Assembly: GCF_947179515.1 (NCBI RefSeq)
Contig: NC_067481.1
Coordinates: forward strand, 28,290,086 to 28,354,085
Source of the DNA: Apodemus sylvaticus
Taxonomy: Eukaryota > Chordata > Mammalia > Rodentia > Muridae
DNA: 64,000 nucleotides
Direction: 5' to 3'
Shown here in pieces: positions 58,046 to 64,000 of the stretch; positions within the stretch are counted from its first letter, which is position 1; every line of letters starts with the position of its first letter. A program made the position numbers and the translations under genes. Below the pieces are notes generated by a model that made no database searches, had not been told where the DNA came from, and saw only the letters and a program-made list of their open reading frames with translations.

Positions 58046-59553
58046 AGATATCCTAATCCAGTCCTGGGAGACCAGAATTCAATTAAGTATGGAATTCTCA
58101 GGGAGATACAAGTGAGAAACAGGCTTCTGGGAGAAGGTAGGGTGGGGAGAAAGCCTGGAGAAGCAGGCATGGTTAGACTCCTGTCCAGTGAGGCCAAGGA
58201 ACACTTCCTTCCACATTCCTCTCCTGGAATCCCCTGGAGGGAGAGGGGAGGCAGACCCCACTTTGCTCCTCCTGCTGAGCCTGGGTTCCAGGCACTAGAA
58301 CTCAGACTCCTAAAGAGAAGGTTTTATCCTGTAGCTGAGAGACTGAGGACAGCCTGGAGTGTGGACTGTATTGAGGGGTCAATGAGTAAAGACAGTTTTG
58401 GTGCCCATGCTTTTGCACCTTACCCCTGTCTTTACTGTGTGTACTGCAGAGGGCCGAAGGCCCCTGTTTCTCTTCAGACAGACCACACTACCAATGCTCA
58501 CAGCTTAGGTGTGCAGGCAAATCAGGTGTGTCTATCTTGGACTCTCAGTAAACCAGGCTGGCTATTGAAGATGGTATAGGGCTTTTCATTCAGTGGTATG
58601 GCCTGGAGAGAGTTGCTTTCTGCAGTTTAGTGGCTGAAAAGTTTTATCATCTTTAAAATGTGTGTCAGTGTTTTGTTAGGGTGTCAGATCCCCTGGAAAT
58701 GGTGTTCTAGATGACTATGTCCTGGCTTGTGGGTATTGGGTATTGAACCCCAGTTCTGTAGAGCTGCCTGTATTCTAACCATTGAGACATCTCTCCAGGC
58801 CCCTGAATGCATCTATTCCCACTCATTATAGTCCCTACTGTGGGTGAGAGTGAAGAGATGTTAGGTTTTCAGAGGTGACCTAGCACTGTCCATTCCACCA
58901 ATCATTGTAAAGCCACTACTCTACTGTTCGTATTCTCGATGTCCAGGATGAGACCAGGTGCAATGCCACTTCTAAGGATAAATCTGCAGAGAGGCCCACA
59001 CCAAAGCTCACAAAGATGCAGATGCGCACCTTCTGGTACACTGGACCGGATGGGGTGTGAAACACTAGTGACATCCATTGACCTGTGGGAGCTAGTTCTG
59101 TTAGACATGCATCCACGCTGAACCCCCATGCCCTCAGGATGAAGGATCTGTCATGCCAACCAGCACTGTGTCTGTCTTATTGGGAGAAATGATAAATTCA
59201 TAGAAGATTTGTAAAATAAACTTAAATATTTCATTTTTAGAAATGTGTGTTTGTGTGTTTCTCTGCACCTGTATTAAGATCTAGAAGAACCAGGTGCTGT
59301 GGTGAAGTTCCAGGTTAGTCAGGATTTTGAAGCAGGGGATTACAGACCCTTTTGGACTCTGAGGGGTCAAGTGTAGGTACCACACTTCCTTCTCTCAGAA
59401 GTTATAGAGCAAAGGATGGAGTTCCTGTTGTCTAGTGTCATTGCTGTGACGTTTAAAATGTGAACAGAGCCAAATGCACCAAGTAAATCCTGAGACACTT
59501 TGAATTTCACTTAATGTATTTTAGCATTTATATGTGATGTTGGTTTTATTTAG
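58046..59553. other. Type I 3' flank of copy 5, no gene seen
   Basis: Near-identical to 861-2373, including the B3-like remnant (about 58677-58801). The + frame at 58112-58579 is the counterpart of 930-1400 and is not called a gene. Confidence 0.55.
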
Positions 59554-62500
59554 TAGCAAGGTAGTGGCCTTTAATTCTAGTATTAAGGAGGCAGAGGCAA
59601 GCAGATCTCTGAGTTTAATGCCAGCCAAGTCTACTGAGTGAGTTCCAGGATGCCAGGAGTACACAGAGAAACCCTGTCTCAAAAGTAAGGTGATTTTGAA
59701 TTTCACATAAAAAGTTGTCTTAGGGGCTGGAGAAATGGTTCAGTAGTTAAGAGCACTGACTGCTCTTCTGAAAATCCTGAGTTCAAATTTGAGCAACCAC
59801 ATGGTGGCTCACAATCAACTGTAAGGAGATCTGACATCTTCTTCTGGAGTGTCTGAATAGATGTGCAACAGTAGATTCACATATAATAAAGAAATAAATC
59901 TTTTTTTAAAAAGTATCTTAGTTAGAGTTTTATTGCTATGAATAGACACTATTACCAAGGCAGCTCTTAATAAGACATTTAATTGGGGCTAGCTTATAGG
60001 TTCAGAGTTTCAGTCCAGTATCATCAAGGCAGGAACATACTAGCATCTAAGCAGGCATGATGCAGGAGAAGTTGAGAGTTCTAATCCTCATCTGAAGACC
60101 ACTAGGAGAATACTGACTTCCAGGCACCTACAATGAGGGTCTCAAAGCCCACATCCACAGTGACACTCCTACTCCAACAAGGCCACACCTTACAATAGTG
60201 CCACTCCCTGATCCAAGCACAGACAAATCATCACATTCCACTCCCTGGCCCCCATTGGCTTACTCAATCATGTGACTCTATGGGTCCATATATAGCCATA
60301 ACATAATAAAACGTATATTCAGTATAACTTCCAAAGAGTCCATACTTGATAGCAGTATCAACAATGTTACAAGTCTTAAGTTCAAAGTCTCTTCTGAGAT
60401 CCATCCAATTGCTTACCTGTAATTCTGGAATCAAGAAAGGAAAGCAGCTGGGAAACTTGAAACTCTGCAACTCCATGTGTGTAGGATGTAGAAGTGGTCT
60501 TCAGAACTCCAACTCATTTCTAATCTTTGTTGACTGTAACAAGCTTCTTTTCCTAGGTTGGTTCCATTCCCTGTTAGCAGCTTTTTCTCAGTGGATATCC
60601 CATAGTTCTGATATCTCGAAAATCTTGGGGTCTCCAAGGCAGCTTCAATGTTACAGCTTCTCCTTTTAGTGTCTGGAATCCACACATGATTTTCTGGGCT
60701 CCACCAAATCACTTCTCCAGCTCTGTCCTCTGTAGCATTCTAAGCTTAGGTTGATCCACTCCACTGATGCTGCTGTTGTTGGTCATTATTCCATGGTACT
60801 GGCATCTCGAACATGCTGGATCTTCTGCTGCAACTAGGTTTCCCCAACAGACTCTCATAGGCTCTCTTCAAGGTGCCCAGCTTCAATTCTATGTTTGACC
60901 CCTGGGTCATCAAGTACAACTGAGGCTGCACAATCACCAATGGCCTCCCATGGCCTCTCACAGTGGCAAGTGTCTACTGCTCTTCATGAACCCTTCGAGA
61001 CATCAAAACAAGTACTACCTGGGTGACTCTTGCACATTATCAAGTACAGCTGCAGCATGAGGTACAACCTTGGCTATCTGTGGAATACATGTTCTCTGTG
61101 CTCTCAGGAAACACTTTCCCTCACCCTAGTGTGGCAGTTCTCTTCTCTCTTTTTTTTTCCAGGAGGTTTGTAGTTGGTGTTGTTGTTGCCTTTTATTGTT
61201 TTGTTTTGTTTTTGTTTTGTTTTTGAGACAGGAGTTCTCTCTGTAGCCCTGGCTGTCTTCATTCTGTAGACCAGGCTGGCCTCAAACTCAGAAATTTGCC
61301 TGCCTCTGCCTCCCAACTGCTGGCATTAAGGGCGTGTGCTACCACTGCCCTGCTTTCTCTTTTTTCTTTTCAATTTCTTTCAAAATAAAACTTTCAATAT
61401 CTATTTATTTCACTCTCTCTGTCTTCAGAAACCCCAGAAGAAGGGATAAGATCCCCATTATAGATCGTGGTGAGCCACCATGTGGTTGCTGGGAATTGAA
61501 CTCAGGACTTCTAAAAGAGCAGTTAGTGCTCTTCACAGCTGAGCCATCTATCCAGCCCAAAGATTTATTTTTATTTTTATTTTTTTTTTGTGAGTACACT
61601 GACAGTGTCTTCATACAGACCAGAAGAGGGCATGGGAGCACTGTACAGAAAGTTGTGAGCCAGCTTGTGGTCCTGGGAATTGAACTCAGGACCTCAGTAG
61701 CTGCTGAGTTCTACTGCTTCTGGAGATGGAACATGGTACTCCTTATTCTATTTCCAACTCTCTGTTTCCCAACTTTCTGCCTAAACTTGACTATCCTGGA
61801 ACTTGCTCTGCAGATTGACCTTGAACACAGAGACCTGCATGTCTCTGTCTTCTGGAATGCTGGGAATAAAGGCATGTACCAGCATGCCTGAATTTAAGCT
61901 TTTCTTCACCTAGAACCTGCTTGGTCCCAGGCAGGCCTTGAACTCTTAGATCTGTTTGGCTTTGTCTCCTGGGATTAAAGGTATGTACTCCATACCTGGA
62001 CCTAAATGAAGCTGGGCAGGATCTTGCTCCCAAATCCCTTGATCTGCTCTCTCCAAGAGCATAGGACTCAGCTCCATTTTACTTCCTGGTGCCCCGCTAA
62101 TACTGGAACCATATATTTTATATTTTTCCTTTCTTAGCATGAGTACTTAACCAGAGAACAAATTTTCTGCTCGGTTTTTTAAGACTTCCTTTGTCAATAC
62201 AATTAATCTAAATCTCTTCTCCCTCGCTTTAGGCAGACTCTTCAGACAAGAGCAAAAACTAGCTACATTCTGCCGCAAAATAATACATAAGTAGTTTCTA
62301 AACTACATACTGAAATTTTTCACTGAAATGTCTTGGTGCAGGTCCTCATAATTGAAATCATTCTCACTAACAAAGTCTTCCACATTCCTACTAGGCTGGT
62401 TCATTTAGCCCTACTTAAAGCATTCTTCTGCTTTCCAAATCCAAAGTCCCCAAAACTACTTTCTTACAAACAAAAGCATGGTCAGGCCTATCACAGCAAT

Positions 62501-63965
62501 ACCCTACCTCTGGTACAAAATTCTGTCTTAGGGTTTTACTGCTGTGAAAAGACACCATGGCCAAGGCAACATTATTGCTTGTCTTGAATTTAAAATTTTT
62601 ATTTTAAAGGTTTTGTTTTGTTTTTATAATATCTGATGGTGCAGGCACACACTTTTAATCCCAGACTGGATACAGATTGAGGTGGAATCACTTGAGTTGA
62701 AGGCCAGTCTGGTCTACAGAGTGAGTTTCAGGACAACCAGAGTTACACAGAGAAGGCGTCTCTTGAAAATATAAAACAGGGCTGACCAGAATGAGCAGAG
62801 ATCCTGAATTCAAATTCCCAGCAACTACATGATGGCTCACAACCATCAGTACAGCTACAGTGTATTCATATGCATAAAATAAATAAAAAATTGAAATACT
62901 AAAATGATATTGAAAGATATTTTAATTACATCCATTCATTTGCTCTCTCTCTCTATCTACCCCCCTTGTGTTTATGTGTGTTTGTGTGTGTGTGTGTGTG
63001 TGTGTTTGCAGTCAAGTACATTTAGTTGACTTTCTCCTTCTACTACATGGGTCCCAGAGATCAAATTAAGGTTTTCAAAGCTGGATGTGACAGTACAGGC
63101 CTTTAATCACTGAATTCAGTAGGCAGAGGCACAGGGATCTCTATGAGACAGAGGATAGCCTGGTCCACGGAATGGGTGCCAGGACAGCCAAGCTCTGTAC
63201 AGAGATCCTGTATCAGAAAACAATTCCAATAAAGAAAAGAAAGCAAAGTCTGGCAGTGGTGGCACATGCCTTTAATCCCAGAACTTGGGAGGCACAGGCA
63301 GGCGGATTTCTGAGTTCAAGGCCAGCCTAGTCTACAGAGTGAGTTCCAGGACAGCCAGGGCTACACAGAGAAACCCTGTCTGGGAAAAAAAAAACCTAAA
63401 CAAACAAACAAACAAACAAACAAAAGCAAAGAAACCAAAATTCAGGTTTTCGGGCTTGTTGGTAAGCACATTCACCCAGCAAATCACCTGGCTGGCCTTA
63501 CAGGTTTGTTTTGTTTTAAATTTTTTTGTTTCCTTTTCATGGGTCTGAGTATTTATTGCATAGATGTTTATGTCCCATATGCATGCCTGGTGCCCTCAGA
63601 GTTCAGAAGCCGGCATCATCTAGAACTGGAGTTTCAGGTGTTTATGAGCCGTCTTGATTACAGATTCTGGAAACAGAATCCAGGTCCAAGGACATCTGCT
63701 CTCCAACTCTGAGTCATCTTTCCAGTAGTCTTGGCTGACCTGGAACTTGCTCTGTAGACCAGGCTAGCTTCAGTAACCCACCTGTCTCTTGTCTCTGGAA
63801 TGCTGGGGTTTAAAGGTTTGTGCTACCAACACCTGGCTTTTTTTTTTTTTTTAATTCAATCCTAGCTGCTCCAGATCTCACTATTTAAATCATAATAGCT
63901 TTGAACTCACAGAGATTTGCCTTCTTATCCTTGCTGGGATTAAAGGTTGGGCAACCACGCCCTGC
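59554..63965. repeat. SINE-rich segment before the next, off-window copy
   Basis: Near-identical to 2374-6835, element for element: B1, B2, old repeat with nested antisense B1 (about 61195-61355) and B2 elements. B1 + (about 62636-62778), (TG)n (about 62983-63006), B1-like (about 63083-63220), young B1 (about 63250-63425), B3-like (about 63540-63725) and antisense B1 elements follow. About 40 bases at the B3/antisense B1 joint (63725) are missing relative to 6560-6600. Confidence 0.7.
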
Positions 63966-63981
63966 TCTTACCACAATTTAA
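63958..63981 (+). promoter_or_regulatory. Putative promoter of the next copy, altered box
   Basis: The TATTTAA of the other copies is AATTTAA here (63975-63981), next to an unchanged CCACGCCC. By the usual spacing the start codon of a further copy is expected near base 64277, outside the window. Confidence 0.35.
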
Positions 63982-64000
63982 GCACAGCATAGCAGAGGGA

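Larger units (their letters stand above)
57192..64000 (+). repeat. Segmental duplicate of bases 1 to about 6860
   Basis: The two stretches run in parallel from intron 4 of a type I copy to the promoter of the following copy, at an offset of about 57190 falling to about 57166. The lines I compared by eye differ by a few substitutions per hundred bases plus small indels. This is the most recent duplication visible here. Confidence 0.85.

Overview
The window looks like murid rodent nuclear DNA, most likely mouse. B1, B2, B3 and B4/ID SINEs, rodent LTR and hAT-like repeats and long (CA)n/(TATG)n microsatellites fill most of it, and the genes are split by GT-AG introns. There is no bacterial, plasmid or phage signal.

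The real content is a tandem array of one small gene family, all on the + strand. Each full copy has five coding exons (81, 23, 84, 199-202 and 102 nt with the stop) within about 1.1-1.6 kb. The product is about 162 aa: signal peptide, a short ectodomain with six cysteines (C-x4-C-x5-CC-x3-CC), one membrane span, and a cytoplasmic tail with Pro-Tyr motifs. I recognise this as the TMEM92 family of Shisa-like single-span adaptors; the match is from memory of the family layout, not a search. In order: the last exon of copy A (164-265, rest off the left edge); copy 1 (7146-8775, intact); copy 2 (15169-16718, intact but with a GC splice donor and a fully open intron 3); copy 3 (34003-35406, intron 4 and most of exon 5 deleted yet still in frame to the family C-terminus); copy 4 (40896-41984, exon 3 and part of exon 2 deleted, so all six ectodomain cysteines are lost with the frame kept); copy 5 (55835-57138, one-base frameshift cutting off the tail). 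The right edge stops about 270 bases before the expected start of a further copy.

The copies fall into two classes. Type I (A, 3, 5) share one exon 4 and 3' flank. Type II (1, 2, 4) share another. The order I-II-II-spacer-I-II-spacer-I-(II) shows growth of the array by block duplication. Bases 1-6860 are nearly repeated at about 57190-64000. The long non-genic spacer after copy 2 (about 17.4-29 kb) is repeated after copy 4 (about 42.9-52 kb) with large indels. The inter-gene segments of each unit are packed with the same ordered set of SINEs, ending in an antisense B1 remnant beside a TATTTAA box about 260-302 bp upstream of each ATG.

No other protein gene, tRNA, rRNA or CRISPR array could be supported. 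The interest lies in the natural series of domain losses in one array: loss of the ectodomain, loss or replacement of the tail, and gain of a possible retained-intron insert.
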